From: QQWI01 sp964522015
GTDB taxonomy: Bacteria; Bacillota; Clostridia; Peptostreptococcales; Acidaminobacteraceae
Length of the DNA stretch: 64,000 bases
Direction of reading: 5' to 3'
NCBI GenBank assembly: GCA_964522015.1
Contig: CAZFST010000001.1
Span: forward strand, 62,001 to 126,000
The notes beneath the pieces are model-generated. The model made no database searches. It saw only the letters and a program-made list of their open reading frames with translations, and was not told the DNA's origin. The position numbers and the translations under genes were made by a program. This document shows, in pieces, positions 25,473 through 34,122 of the stretch; within the stretch, counting starts at the first letter, position 1, and each line of letters starts with the position of its first letter.

Positions 25473-25970
25473 ATGGTAAAGAATATGATTGAATTTATGA
25501 AGCAATGTTTGGAGTTTTTATCTGTAGAATTAACTGTTATGCTAACTGCAGCATTACCAATTGTTGAAGTTAAGGGTGCTATACCTTTTGGTGTTGCACT
25601 TGGTTTAACACCATGGCACGCTACAATTTTGAGTTTTTTAGGTAGTCTTGTACCAGTGCCGTTTATTTTATTTGGCATTCGTCCGGTGTTTAATTTCCTT
25701 AAGCATACTAAATTATTTGAAGAGCTGATTCACAAAATCACCCATAAAACCCTTCATAAAACAAGTGATAAAGTACAAAAATATGGGGCTTGGGCACTTT
25801 TTGTATTTGTGGCAATTCCACTTCCCGGTACTGGTGTATGGACAGGTAGCCTAGCAGCAGCCCTTTTAGATATGCGTTTTAAGTGGGCATTTCCAGCAAT
25901 TGTGATTGGTAATGCCGTTGCAACGTTTTTAATTGCTACATTGACCCTAGGTGTCTTACAATTAGTTTAA
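25473..25970 (+). CDS. small multidrug export family protein (PF06695/COG2426)
   Basis: A 165-residue membrane protein with four or five hydrophobic segments. The family signatures are LPIVEVKGAIPFGVALG near the start and the PLPGTGVWTGSLAAALL segment near residue 115. The family name, small multi-drug export protein, rests on little experiment, so the function is uncertain. Two in-frame starts (25473 and 25485) are possible, and neither has a strong ribosome binding site. It is monocistronic as far as can be seen. Confidence 0.8.
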   Translation: MVKNMIEFMKQCLEFLSVELTVMLTAALPIVEVKGAIPFGVALGLTPWHATILSFLGSLVPVPFILFGIRPVFNFLKHTKLFEELIHKITHKTLHKTSDKVQKYGAWALFVFVAIPLPGTGVWTGSLAAALLDMRFKWAFPAIVIGNAVATFLIATLTLGVLQLV

Positions 25971-26080
25971 TATGACTAATTAGTTTCGCAATACTCAATC
26001 AGTATGACGCAGAACAAGTATCCGTAGTCCCTTTGTATTATGGGTATGGCTGTCTGTTATAAAAATAAAGAGGTGAGTGT

Positions 26081-26239
26081 ATGTCAGAGAAAAATATCGC
26101 GTTTATGAAATCTGTTCTAGAAAAAAAGAAAGAGAAACAAGCCACAAAGTTAGCACAATCTGAGCGTCCGTTAAAAAAAATGGGTTCAAGCCAAGCGGCT
26201 TTTAAGAATCAAAAGCAAGGTAGCGCTAAAAAAGTCTAG
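26081..26239 (+). CDS. 52-residue lysine-rich small protein
   Basis: A short reading frame starting MSEKNIAFMKSVLEKKKEK and ending KQGSAKKV. About a quarter of the residues are lysine, with a helix-like first half and a flexible second half. AAAGAGGTGAG lies directly upstream at good spacing, and a strong terminator follows 20 bp after the stop, so it is a complete small transcription unit. It has no membrane segment or cysteine. It might bind nucleic acid or a ribosome; that is a guess from charge alone. Confidence 0.65.
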   Translation: MSEKNIAFMKSVLEKKKEKQATKLAQSERPLKKMGSSQAAFKNQKQGSAKKV

Positions 26240-26262
26240 TTAGAAGCATCGACAGGGTCAAT

Positions 26263-26302
26263 AAAAAAGCTTATTCTCGAAAATTTGAGAATAAGCTTTT
26301 TT
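26263..26302. terminator. bidirectional intrinsic terminator
   Basis: AAAAAAGCTTATTCTC pairs perfectly with GAGAATAAGCTTTTTT around an eight-base loop, with T-runs in both directions. It serves the small protein gene and the converging DUF1846 gene. Confidence 0.93.
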
Positions 26303-27811
26303 TTAATTACCGTAGAAGAGACTGGTTGAAGAGAACTCTGCATCGCAGGTCATTTCTATGCCTAAGTTTCTTAGGGTGTGATCATTCTTAGCGTGGAGAA
26401 TAACCGTTGCATGGGCTTCGCAACCCCGTAAGCTTTCTAAATGATCAAGGGCTACTTGTGCAATTGGATTAAAGGCTGCACTGATGCTAAGGGCAATCAG
26501 GACTTCTTCTAAATCAAGTACTGCGCTCATATAACCCAGGGATTGTTTTTTTAGCTTGATAATCGGGTCTAAAATTGCAGGGGAGAGCAAGTGGACATCC
26601 TCTGCAATACCGGCATGATGCTTAATGGCATTGATAACCGCCGCAGCTGTGGCGTCCATAGCCCCGCTGTTTTTGCCCGTGACGATGGTGCCGTCCCGAA
26701 GTGCGATGGCCACTGCTGGTTGAGCAGTATCTGTACCATTGCGTTCCTCAAGTTGCTTTTGGTAAGCTCTTGCTGGATCCACTACAGCGCGATGATTAGG
26801 TTTTAGTTGTAATTCTTCCATAATCATTTTTGAACGATTAAATGTGTCGATATCACATTGACCTTTTTTGTATTCGCAGCCTGTTTTAAAATAGCGACGA
26901 ATGATCTCCTGTCTGGAAGCTTCACGGATGACTTCATCATCGGTAATGCCAAAGGCGATACGGTTAACACCCATATCCGTAGGTGATTTATACATTGATT
27001 CTGTACCTGTGATTTTTTCAATGATGCGTTTGAGGACAGGGAAGGTTTCGATATCTCGATTGTAGTTGACCGTGACTTCGCCGTAGGCCTCAATATGGAA
27101 ATTGTCAACCATATTAACATCTTTTAAATCAACAGTTGCAGCTTCATAGGCAATGTTGAGTGGGTGCTTAAGTGGCATATTCCAAACCGGGAATGTCTCG
27201 AATTTAGAGTACCCAACACTTCTGCCTAACAAGTTCTCGTGGTAGAGTTGGCTAAGGCAAGTGGCCAGTTTTCCGCTACCTGGACCTGGGGCAGTGACCA
27301 CGACGATTGGTTTTGTGGTCTCGATATAAGGATTTTGACCATAGCCTTCTTCGCTAACAATGGTGTCAACGTCAGTTGGATAACCTTTAGTGGCTCTGTG
27401 TTTATAGACTTTAATGCCTTTATGCTCAAGCTTATTGATAAAGGCAGTTGTGGCAGGTTGATTATCAAATCGTGTAATGACAACGCTATTGACCTCTAAA
27501 TCATAGTTTCTGAGGTCGTCAATCAATTTAAGCACGTCAATATCATAAGAGATACCAAAATCCCCACGAATTTTATTACGTTCAATATCTCCTGCAAAAA
27601 CACAGACAATGACTTCTAATTTATCTTTGAGTTTATTGAGCAGTTTCAATTTTGCATTTTCGTCAAAGCCAGGCAGTACCCGTTTCGCGTGCATATCAAA
27701 GATTAGTTTGCCACCAAATTCTAGATATAGCTTATCAAAATTATTCACCCGTTCTAGAATGAATTTTGATTGCTCTTCCAAATACTTATCAGGATCGAAT
27801 CCTTTTTTCAT
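26303..27811 (-). CDS. DUF1846 domain-containing protein
   Basis: A 502-residue protein matching the DUF1846 family over its full usual length: GFDPDKYLEEQSKFILERV at the start, then VVTAPGPGSGKLATCLSQLYHE (about residues 172-193), a phosphate-binding-type loop, and SPTDMGVNRIAF (about 280). The family is common in Firmicutes; its biochemical role is not established. The ATG at 27811 has GGAGG in place; the in-frame TTG at 27823 does not. It is a single gene. Confidence 0.9.
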   Translation of the reverse strand: MKKGFDPDKYLEEQSKFILERVNNFDKLYLEFGGKLIFDMHAKRVLPGFDENAKLKLLNKLKDKLEVIVCVFAGDIERNKIRGDFGISYDIDVLKLIDDLRNYDLEVNSVVITRFDNQPATTAFINKLEHKGIKVYKHRATKGYPTDVDTIVSEEGYGQNPYIETTKPIVVVTAPGPGSGKLATCLSQLYHENLLGRSVGYSKFETFPVWNMPLKHPLNIAYEAATVDLKDVNMVDNFHIEAYGEVTVNYNRDIETFPVLKRIIEKITGTESMYKSPTDMGVNRIAFGITDDEVIREASRQEIIRRYFKTGCEYKKGQCDIDTFNRSKMIMEELQLKPNHRAVVDPARAYQKQLEERNGTDTAQPAVAIALRDGTIVTGKNSGAMDATAAAVINAIKHHAGIAEDVHLLSPAILDPIIKLKKQSLGYMSAVLDLEEVLIALSISAAFNPIAQVALDHLESLRGCEAHATVILHAKNDHTLRNLGIEMTCDAEFSSTSLFYGN

Positions 27812-27881
27812 GAAAGCCTCCAAAGGTTTTCTTTTACTCTAACACGTTTCACCGTCTTTGAAAACCTTAAAAAGCCTTTAA

Positions 27882-27918
27882 AAAACATTAAATGCCTCAA
27901 GGAGACATTTAATGTTTT
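27882..27918 (-). terminator. hairpin after the second ABC exporter operon
   Basis: AAAACATTAAATG pairs with CATTTAATGTTTT (27882-27894 with 27906-27918). On the minus strand the right arm ends in a short T-run. The stem is AT-rich, so it is a moderate terminator. Confidence 0.65.
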
Positions 27919-27939
27919 AAATATTTATGGTCACAAAAT

Positions 27940-29568
27940 TTATGCTGATAACTTAGAAACCACTTTCTTTTGACTGACATGAAGGGTTTCGTGATACTTA
28001 TCACGGGTGTCATCAAAGAGGACATGGGTGACATTGATTACTGTAACACCATCAAGTGCAAGAAGGGTTTGTTCAATCTCTCGCGCAATTTTATCATCCA
28101 AGCTAGAAAAAGCTTCATCTAATAATAAGATATTGGCATTTTGTAAAAGACCTCTAGCAATGGCGATACGACTTTTTTCGCCCCCAGATAAATTTTTACC
28201 ATTATCATAAATCATGGTGTCTAGACCTAGAGGCAGATTATGAATGAGTGTATCAAGACCTGACCTTGAAATGGCGTTTTGGATATCTGGTTCACTGTAG
28301 TTTTTGTAGAGACAAAGATTTTGGCGCAGGGTATCTTCAAATAAAAATACATGTTGCTCAACGTTGGCAATGTGCTTATAATACGAATCTGTTTTTAAAT
28401 CTTCAAGTGAGCAATCATCCATGAGAATTCGGCCGCTCTGTGGGGTGTGGTATTTTCTAAGAAGCCTTAATAGGGTGGATTTACCTCCGCCACTGGGACC
28501 AACTACTAAATATTTTTTGCCTTTTTCTAAAGTTAAATTAATGGTGTCTAGTATTTGAGTCTCGCCATATTGAAACGAAACATTTTCAAACTTTAAGTGC
28601 GTATCGAAAGTTGATTTCTCAAGGGTCGCTGTATTTTCAAACTTATTTTCCAGCTGTTTGTCCATTTTTTCAAATAAGACTTTTGCCCCAGCAATTTTAG
28701 GAAACCACTCACCCATTGACGATAAAGGATTTAACACCCGCTCCATGCTATTGATGACCAGAACAATGCCACCAAAAGTCATATTTCCTTTAATGGTTAA
28801 ATAGACAGAAAATCCAATAATACTAACCATAATACTATTCATCATAGCGTTTTGAATGGCAAATATAAATGTGTTGAAACGATCAATTTTATAACCTTGA
28901 TCCTGAATGACTTTACTTTTATCGTGAAAATCACCAAGTGCTTTCTCAGTCAGGTGATTTACTTTAATAATATGAAAAGCACTTAAACAAGAATGGATAT
29001 AGGCGCTATAGTGGGTGAATTTTTCACTGCGAATTTTTTGCAGCTTTCTAACCGGTTGCCCAACCAGGGAAGATAGAACGCCAACTAGCACGCCAATCAC
29101 TAAACCCGCTAGGGGTATCCAGGGATTTACATAAGCGATAATCCCCAGACCAATCACAAAAGATAAAATATTATAACCGATTTCATATTGACCCAGCACA
29201 TAGTTATTCTCCAGTGTGTTCATATCTTGGGTAATGGCACTGACATAATCTGTGGCATGATCTTGATGAAAAGCCGCAAGATCTTTATTAAAGACCCCTT
29301 TTAGATATTGTTTTTTAAGACCAATCATAGCGCCTTTTCGGTATCTAGCCTTTGCCCATGCCAAAAGGATATTAATGGGTAACACTGCAACCGTTACAAG
29401 GACTAATTTAATCAGTTCAGATTTAAAGGTTATTTGGTCGTTGGCAATCGCACTGTCAATTGTATGCATCATATAGACTGAGAATAGGGCTTCTAAGAGA
29501 AGGGCGACAGTGGCAATCATAAGAGAAATACCTAAAAGCGGTAAGTGTTTTAAAAGACTTTTCTTCAT
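27940..29568 (-). CDS. ABC exporter (permease-ATPase fusion), second of a pair
   Basis: A 542-residue exporter half. Six helices lie in the first 290 residues. The ATPase domain has Walker A GPSGGGKST, signature LSGGEKSR and Walker B NILLLDEAFSSLDD. All motifs are intact. The start overlaps the stop of the partner gene (ATGA), so the two halves are translated together and probably form a heterodimer. There is no peptidase domain and no precursor peptide gene nearby, so the exported substrate is unknown. Confidence 0.88.
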   Translation of the reverse strand: MKKSLLKHLPLLGISLMIATVALLLEALFSVYMMHTIDSAIANDQITFKSELIKLVLVTVAVLPINILLAWAKARYRKGAMIGLKKQYLKGVFNKDLAAFHQDHATDYVSAITQDMNTLENNYVLGQYEIGYNILSFVIGLGIIAYVNPWIPLAGLVIGVLVGVLSSLVGQPVRKLQKIRSEKFTHYSAYIHSCLSAFHIIKVNHLTEKALGDFHDKSKVIQDQGYKIDRFNTFIFAIQNAMMNSIMVSIIGFSVYLTIKGNMTFGGIVLVINSMERVLNPLSSMGEWFPKIAGAKVLFEKMDKQLENKFENTATLEKSTFDTHLKFENVSFQYGETQILDTINLTLEKGKKYLVVGPSGGGKSTLLRLLRKYHTPQSGRILMDDCSLEDLKTDSYYKHIANVEQHVFLFEDTLRQNLCLYKNYSEPDIQNAISRSGLDTLIHNLPLGLDTMIYDNGKNLSGGEKSRIAIARGLLQNANILLLDEAFSSLDDKIAREIEQTLLALDGVTVINVTHVLFDDTRDKYHETLHVSQKKVVSKLSA

Positions 29569-31214
29569 GCGATGGTCACCTCGCTAAAATATTGATCTGT
29601 GGTATACTCCGTAATCTTACCATTCTTGAATTCGAGAACGCCGTCATATTGTTCTGTTAGTCCTGGGTAGTACCGATGGGAGACGGCTATGAGGGTACAA
29701 GGCAGGTTCAAAAGCGTTTCTTCAATTTGTCGACCAAGCTCAGGATTTAAACTTGAAGTGGCTTCGTCTGAAAAGATAATATCAACATCTTTTACCAGTG
29801 CCCGTGCAATGGCAATTCTTTGACGCTGACCTCCAGATAGATCTTGTCCGTTTTCTCCAATTGCCCGTTCTAATCCCGAAACATGGTCTGAAGCAAATTC
29901 GCTAAGTCCAGAAAGATGAATCGCGTTTTGAACGGTTGGTAAGGAGGTGGGTTTATAGAGAGTGATATTATTTAATAAACTATCTTCGAATAAAAAGACA
30001 TCTTGATAGATAAATGCCACATGTTTATTAAAATCATCCTGAAGCATATTGCGTATTGGGGTCTGATCTATAGAAATCTCACCTTCGTATCTCTCTAAGG
30101 TTTGCGATAGGAGCTTAATCAATGTTGATTTACCTGAACCGCTGGCACCTTTTAGAAGGTACTTTTTGCCTTTTTCAAGAGTGAAAGACACATTATTGAC
30201 AATTAAACGGTCTTCATATTTGAAAGTCAAGTTTTTAACTGCAAGTGCTTTTTTGAAGGAAAAAGGCAAGTTGCCATCATGGGTATTGGTGCTTGCTGAT
30301 TCAGTTCCTGTGATTTTATTGAAAATTGCAATAGAAGCTTTAAGTTCATTAAACAAAAGTACGATTTGCTCGAGGGGCCAAATGCAACCGTTGGCCAGCA
30401 TAATCATAAAACTCATATTTGTAAATGTCAGGCCAGAATTTAGGCGTGATAAGAGATACAGTAAAATGCCAACAAATATCAATGAGCTAAGTAGGCGGGT
30501 TAAATTTCGTTGGCTTTCAGTAAACACGTTATAATTAAGTTTCTTTCGCTCAACCCGGTCCATTGCTATAAGTGACTTATTCAAAAAAGCATTTTCAACA
30601 CCATTTAGTTTAAGAAGTTCCATACCATCAAAGGTATTTGAGACTTCAACAGTTAACTGTTCATTGCCTGTTGAAATTCCTTCTTGCATGGAGGTTGTTT
30701 TACTCTCTAATGTTCTTACCATTAAGAAAATAAGGATAGAACAGATCAATATAGCGACAGCAAATGGTAGGTCATAAAAGGCCAATATAATAATGGAGGC
30801 AATATAAGCGCCGCTTCTAAAGATGACATTGATCAATTTTAAGAAGAAATTTTCTTCGAATTGGTTGATGTCATTGATTAGATGAGACATATAGACAGCT
30901 TTAGATTGTTCTGCAAAGGTTTCAAAGCGCATGTTTTGAATCTTTGCAAAGGCGAGATTTCGCACATCTAATATAATATCTCTTATAAATCCGATGCGCA
31001 TCATCCGAGAGACAATAAAGAGTGCGGTAGAAATAAAGACAATGGCCAGTGACCACCAGAGTGATGTCCAAAAGACAGCAATATCGCTGCCCTGTGCGGC
31101 ACCAAGGAGTAGGGCAAATATATAGTTTGAGAGAATTTGGTTGACCACGGGAATCAGACAAGCCAAAAGGTAGATGATAAATCGGTTTCTTCGATTCATT
31201 AAAAGTGCTTTCAT
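29565..31214 (-). CDS. ABC exporter (permease-ATPase fusion), first of a pair
   Basis: A 549-residue exporter half with six N-terminal helices. The ATPase domain has Walker A GASGSGKST and signature LSGGQRQR. Walker B is IIFSDEATSSLNPE with the glutamate kept, so both ATP sites of the pair look competent, unlike the MarR-linked exporter. The start at 31214 is fixed by GGAGG; a longer frame to 31280 would run through the promoter. It is the first gene of the two-gene operon. Confidence 0.88.
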   Translation of the reverse strand: MKALLMNRRNRFIIYLLACLIPVVNQILSNYIFALLLGAAQGSDIAVFWTSLWWSLAIVFISTALFIVSRMMRIGFIRDIILDVRNLAFAKIQNMRFETFAEQSKAVYMSHLINDINQFEENFFLKLINVIFRSGAYIASIIILAFYDLPFAVAILICSILIFLMVRTLESKTTSMQEGISTGNEQLTVEVSNTFDGMELLKLNGVENAFLNKSLIAMDRVERKKLNYNVFTESQRNLTRLLSSLIFVGILLYLLSRLNSGLTFTNMSFMIMLANGCIWPLEQIVLLFNELKASIAIFNKITGTESASTNTHDGNLPFSFKKALAVKNLTFKYEDRLIVNNVSFTLEKGKKYLLKGASGSGKSTLIKLLSQTLERYEGEISIDQTPIRNMLQDDFNKHVAFIYQDVFLFEDSLLNNITLYKPTSLPTVQNAIHLSGLSEFASDHVSGLERAIGENGQDLSGGQRQRIAIARALVKDVDIIFSDEATSSLNPELGRQIEETLLNLPCTLIAVSHRYYPGLTEQYDGVLEFKNGKITEYTTDQYFSEVTIA

Positions 31215-31241
31215 TGTGAACCTCCATATATGTATATCATA

Positions 31242-31270
31242 AATATAATATTCGATATTAATTTCGTCAA
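31242..31270 (-). promoter_or_regulatory. promoter of the second ABC exporter operon
   Basis: On the minus strand, TTGACG (31270-31265), a 17-base spacer and TATATT (31247-31242), followed by a short AT-rich leader. Confidence 0.7.
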
Positions 31271-31373
31271 TTCTAACCACTGATTTCTAATGCTTTTATA
31301 ATTTTAGAATTAATAATATCAATTATGCCTGAATTGTATAGTGGCATGTTCTATAACCTGGTCATAAAAAGAC

Positions 31374-31402
31374 TTTACCTTTGGCTGAAAAAGGCGTAAA
31401 CT
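31374..31402 (+). promoter_or_regulatory. possible promoter of the desaturase gene
   Basis: TTTACC (31374-31379), a 17-base spacer and TAAACT (31397-31402). Both hexamers match consensus at four of six positions. Confidence 0.4.
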
Positions 31403-31411
31403 GTAATTAAG

Positions 31412-31430
31412 GAAAATGATTATCAATTGC
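31412..31430 (-). promoter_or_regulatory. Fur-box-like sequence ahead of the desaturase gene
   Basis: Read on the minus strand, the 19 bases match the classical Fur consensus at 15 positions, with the GATAATCATT core perfect. The site would cover the predicted transcription start. Regulator identity is inferred. A short GACTCC/GGAGTC hairpin (31432-31446) follows. Confidence 0.4.
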
Positions 31431-31475
31431 AGACTCCTTGGGAGTCGTAAGAAGCCAAATGGCTAGGAGGTAAAA

Positions 31476-32480
31476 ATGTCAAATACAATCTGGCGAGAAA
31501 GCTTGAAGCCATATGCAAAACCAAGTGCATGGCGAGCGAGCTTTCAAATGCTCAATACCGTGGTGCCTTATATTATACTGTTATTTTTAACTGGATTCGC
31601 CTTGTATCAAAGGGTTCCGTATTTTATGGTCCTGATATTGGCTCTATTAACAGGTGGCTTTATGGTTCGTACCTTTATTCTGTTTCACGACTGCACCCAC
31701 TTGTCATTTGTAAAATCGAAAACAGCCAATCATATCATTGGGTATTTATTAGGGGTTTTGACATTCACCCCTTATGCGGTATGGCAAGCTGAACACAATA
31801 AGCATCATGGCACCGTTGGCAACCTTGATTCCCGTGGGGTCGGTGATGTTTGGACCATGACAGTTCAGGAATATCAAAGCAGCAAAACTATTGTTAAAGC
31901 AATTTATCGCCTCTATCGAAATCCCTTATTCCTGTTTTTAGTGGCTCCGTTTTTTTTATTTGGTGTCATTAATCGATTTCCGGCATCTTGGAATATGAGT
32001 CGGTCTGAGCATGTGAGCTTAGCCTTTACCAATATCGCCATTTTTGCAATCGCAGGTGTAATTATTGCTAAGTTCGGTGTGTTTTTTTACTTGATGTTTC
32101 AGTTACCGATTTTATTCTTTGCAAGCGTGATGGGAGTTTGGTTATTTTATGTACAGCATCAATTTGAAGATGTTTATTGGCAAAAGAATGAGCAATGGAA
32201 TTTTGTGAAAGCAGCTCTTGAAGGAAGTTCTTTTTATAAGTTGCCCTTAATACTGGAATGGATCTCCGGCTATATTGGCTACCATCACATACACCATTTG
32301 AATCCTCGTATACCAAATTATTATTTGAAAAAGTGTTACCAAGAAATACATTCTTTTGGGACACCGCATACCATCACTTTTTTTCAAAGTTTTAAATTAG
32401 CCTTATTGCATTTGTATGATGAGCAATCAGGTAAGTTAGTCAGCTTTTCTATATTAAAGAAAAATAGCTTGCAGGTCTAA
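31476..32480 (+). CDS. membrane fatty acid desaturase
   Basis: A 334-residue integral membrane protein with the three histidine boxes of the membrane fatty acid desaturases: HDCTH (71-75), HNKHH (107-111) and HHIHH (270-274), which hold the di-iron centre. Hydrophobic segments flank them in the expected order. Such enzymes need O2, which is notable if the host is an anaerobe. It could adjust membrane fluidity or scavenge oxygen. AGGAGG precedes the ATG. It is a single gene. Confidence 0.88.
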   Translation: MSNTIWRESLKPYAKPSAWRASFQMLNTVVPYIILLFLTGFALYQRVPYFMVLILALLTGGFMVRTFILFHDCTHLSFVKSKTANHIIGYLLGVLTFTPYAVWQAEHNKHHGTVGNLDSRGVGDVWTMTVQEYQSSKTIVKAIYRLYRNPLFLFLVAPFFLFGVINRFPASWNMSRSEHVSLAFTNIAIFAIAGVIIAKFGVFFYLMFQLPILFFASVMGVWLFYVQHQFEDVYWQKNEQWNFVKAALEGSSFYKLPLILEWISGYIGYHHIHHLNPRIPNYYLKKCYQEIHSFGTPHTITFFQSFKLALLHLYDEQSGKLVSFSILKKNSLQV

Positions 32481-32542
32481 TCACATTAAGAGAAAAATAG
32501 CCTGTAGGTCTAATCCCATTAAGAGAAAAAAAGCCTGTGTCG
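32458..32542. repeat. 33-bp tandem repeat spanning the desaturase stop codon
   Basis: Units starting AGAAAAATAGC at 32458 and 32491 and a diverged third at 32524 repeat at a 33-base period. The first holds the stop codon of the desaturase. The third is the left arm of the terminator that follows. Confidence 0.75.
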
Positions 32543-32565
32543 TTAGTATTGACACAGGCTTTTGC
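32524..32565. terminator. bidirectional intrinsic terminator
   Basis: AAAAGCCTGTGTC pairs with GACACAGGCTTTT. It lies between the converging desaturase and LiaF-like genes. Confidence 0.88.
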
Positions 32566-32574
32566 TTTATTGTG

Positions 32575-33072
32575 TTAAAAATCTTTTTCTTTTGGTTTTG
32601 AACTTTTTCCAAGAACCATATAAGCCCCTGCGCCAATAAGAATCACTGGCCATACATATTGCTCAATGCCGTTGAAGATTGGCAGACTTGGTAAATCAGT
32701 TAAAAATACAAAGCCAGCAAATGCCATCATGCCAAGTCCAGTTAGCATAGCCCAACGGGTACTTTTCTCAGAATCAGTATGTCGTTGATGAATCACATGG
32801 ATACCCATAAATGCCAATCCCAAGAATACGAAAAATAATGGACCTTCAAATATGCCAAGGTAATTTTCGATGCTACTAAATGCTGCGACAGCTAGAATGA
32901 TATTCCCAGGTATGAGTAATCCAATAGGTTTTCTTTCAGACCGGAAGTAACCCAGTAAGAACATGGCACCTACTGCCACTAAAAAGAACGAACCCTCCAT
33001 CAGACCAAAATTGCCTAACATAATCATTGCACCGATTGCGATTAAAAAAATACCAAGTTGTGATGTTTTCAT
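32575..33072 (-). CDS. LiaF/LiaI-like small membrane protein
   Basis: A 165-residue protein with about five or six hydrophobic segments in pairs, each with glycine-rich turns (LIAIGAMIMLGNFGLM, WPVILIGAGAYMVL). This is the transmembrane pattern seen at the N-terminus of LiaF-type envelope stress proteins and their relatives. The C-terminal soluble domain of LiaF is absent; the tail is only KSSKPKEKDF. A role in membrane stress is possible but not shown. A good promoter and GAAGGAGG precede it. Confidence 0.7.
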   Translation of the reverse strand: MKTSQLGIFLIAIGAMIMLGNFGLMEGSFFLVAVGAMFLLGYFRSERKPIGLLIPGNIILAVAAFSSIENYLGIFEGPLFFVFLGLAFMGIHVIHQRHTDSEKSTRWAMLTGLGMMAFAGFVFLTDLPSLPIFNGIEQYVWPVILIGAGAYMVLGKSSKPKEKDF

Positions 33073-33105
33073 AAAATGCCTCCTTCAATATGTTTTCTTG
33101 ATCTT

Positions 33106-33134
33106 AGTATGCGCCCAATTAATCGCTATGACAA
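33106..33134 (-). promoter_or_regulatory. promoter of the LiaF-like gene
   Basis: On the minus strand, TTGTCA (33134-33129), a 17-base spacer and CATACT (33111-33106), about 35 bases before the start codon. Confidence 0.6.
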
Positions 33135-33263
33135 GGGGAGACGGCCTTATTTAAGGGTTTTCTAAGCGTTTCTTAATAAACCCATTATCTGGTATTTGTA
33201 TTGGTTAATTAAATAATAATTTTGTTAAATTAAAGGATTGACCTTACAGTGTCTTTAGGCATT

Positions 33264-33272
33264 TGGTATACT
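33264..33272 (+). promoter_or_regulatory. extended -10 promoter of the flavodoxin-ferredoxin operon
   Basis: TG-G-TATACT at 33264-33272, about 45 bases before the ATG at 33318. A TTGACC at 33237-33242 is too far away for a normal -35. Confidence 0.5.
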
Positions 33273-33317
33273 ATACAATAGGGATTACATAAGTTAAGAA
33301 AGACAGAGGTCAGCAAA

Positions 33318-34109
33318 ATGAATTTGGCGATTTTCTATTTTACAGGTACTGGGAATACTTTATACGTTGCAAGAAAATTACAAGTAGAATTCGCACAACT
33401 TGAAGTTGCTTGTACCCTTTATGACATGTCAGTTGTGGATGATCAAACAGTTGCTGATGCTACTAAGGCAGATTTCATTATTTTTGCTTATCCCGTACAA
33501 GGTTCCATGGCACCTTTATTGGTATGGCAGTTTGTTCAGAAGTACGAAGCCCTTTGGGAAGGCAAAAAAGGGGCTGTAGTGGTGACGCAGTTTATGTTCT
33601 CTGGTGATGGGGGTGCCTATCTTGCCCGGGTACTTAGAAAGAAGAAAATGGAGATCTTATCCATTGAACATTTCAAAATGCCCAATAATCTCAGTGATGT
33701 AAAACTATTTAAGGTTAGAAATGGTACAGCTATCAAGAAGGTGATTGCTGTTACAGATCAAAGAATTGCTCTTTTTGCAATGGATTTTGTCAAAGAGCGG
33801 CACCACCGAATCGGAGATCATTTCACTGCTACATTTTTTGGCGCTTTACAAAGAGTCCCCTATGGTAAAATGGAACGTAAACTTGCTAAGGATGTCAAGA
33901 TAGATATAAAAAAATGCAATACATGCGGTGTTTGTACCATCAATTGCCCAACTCATAATCTAATGGTTGAAGATGGTCAAATTGCTCAGAAGGGTATTTG
34001 TACCATTTGTTATCGCTGTGTTAATCTTTGCCCGCAAAAGGCCATTTCAATTGTTTCAAAGCATAAACCAACTGTGCAGTATCATGGGGTTTTAGACAAT
34101 AGAGATTAA
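33318..34109 (+). CDS. flavodoxin-ferredoxin fusion (EFR1-type)
   Basis: A 263-residue protein. The N-terminal half is flavodoxin-like: FYFTGTGNTLYVA (residues 6-18) is the FMN phosphate loop. The C-terminal part holds two [4Fe-4S] ferredoxin motifs, CNTCGVCTINCP and CTICYRCVNLCP. This architecture is the EFR1-type electron-transfer protein of anaerobic Firmicutes, whose partners are mostly unknown. It is the first gene of a unit in which a GAF-GGDEF-HD protein follows after 13 bp, so it may be tied to redox input for cyclic-di-GMP signalling (inference). Confidence 0.88.
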   Translation: MNLAIFYFTGTGNTLYVARKLQVEFAQLEVACTLYDMSVVDDQTVADATKADFIIFAYPVQGSMAPLLVWQFVQKYEALWEGKKGAVVVTQFMFSGDGGAYLARVLRKKKMEILSIEHFKMPNNLSDVKLFKVRNGTAIKKVIAVTDQRIALFAMDFVKERHHRIGDHFTATFFGALQRVPYGKMERKLAKDVKIDIKKCNTCGVCTINCPTHNLMVEDGQIAQKGICTICYRCVNLCPQKAISIVSKHKPTVQYHGVLDNRD

Positions 34110-34122
34110 GAAAAGGGGAAAC

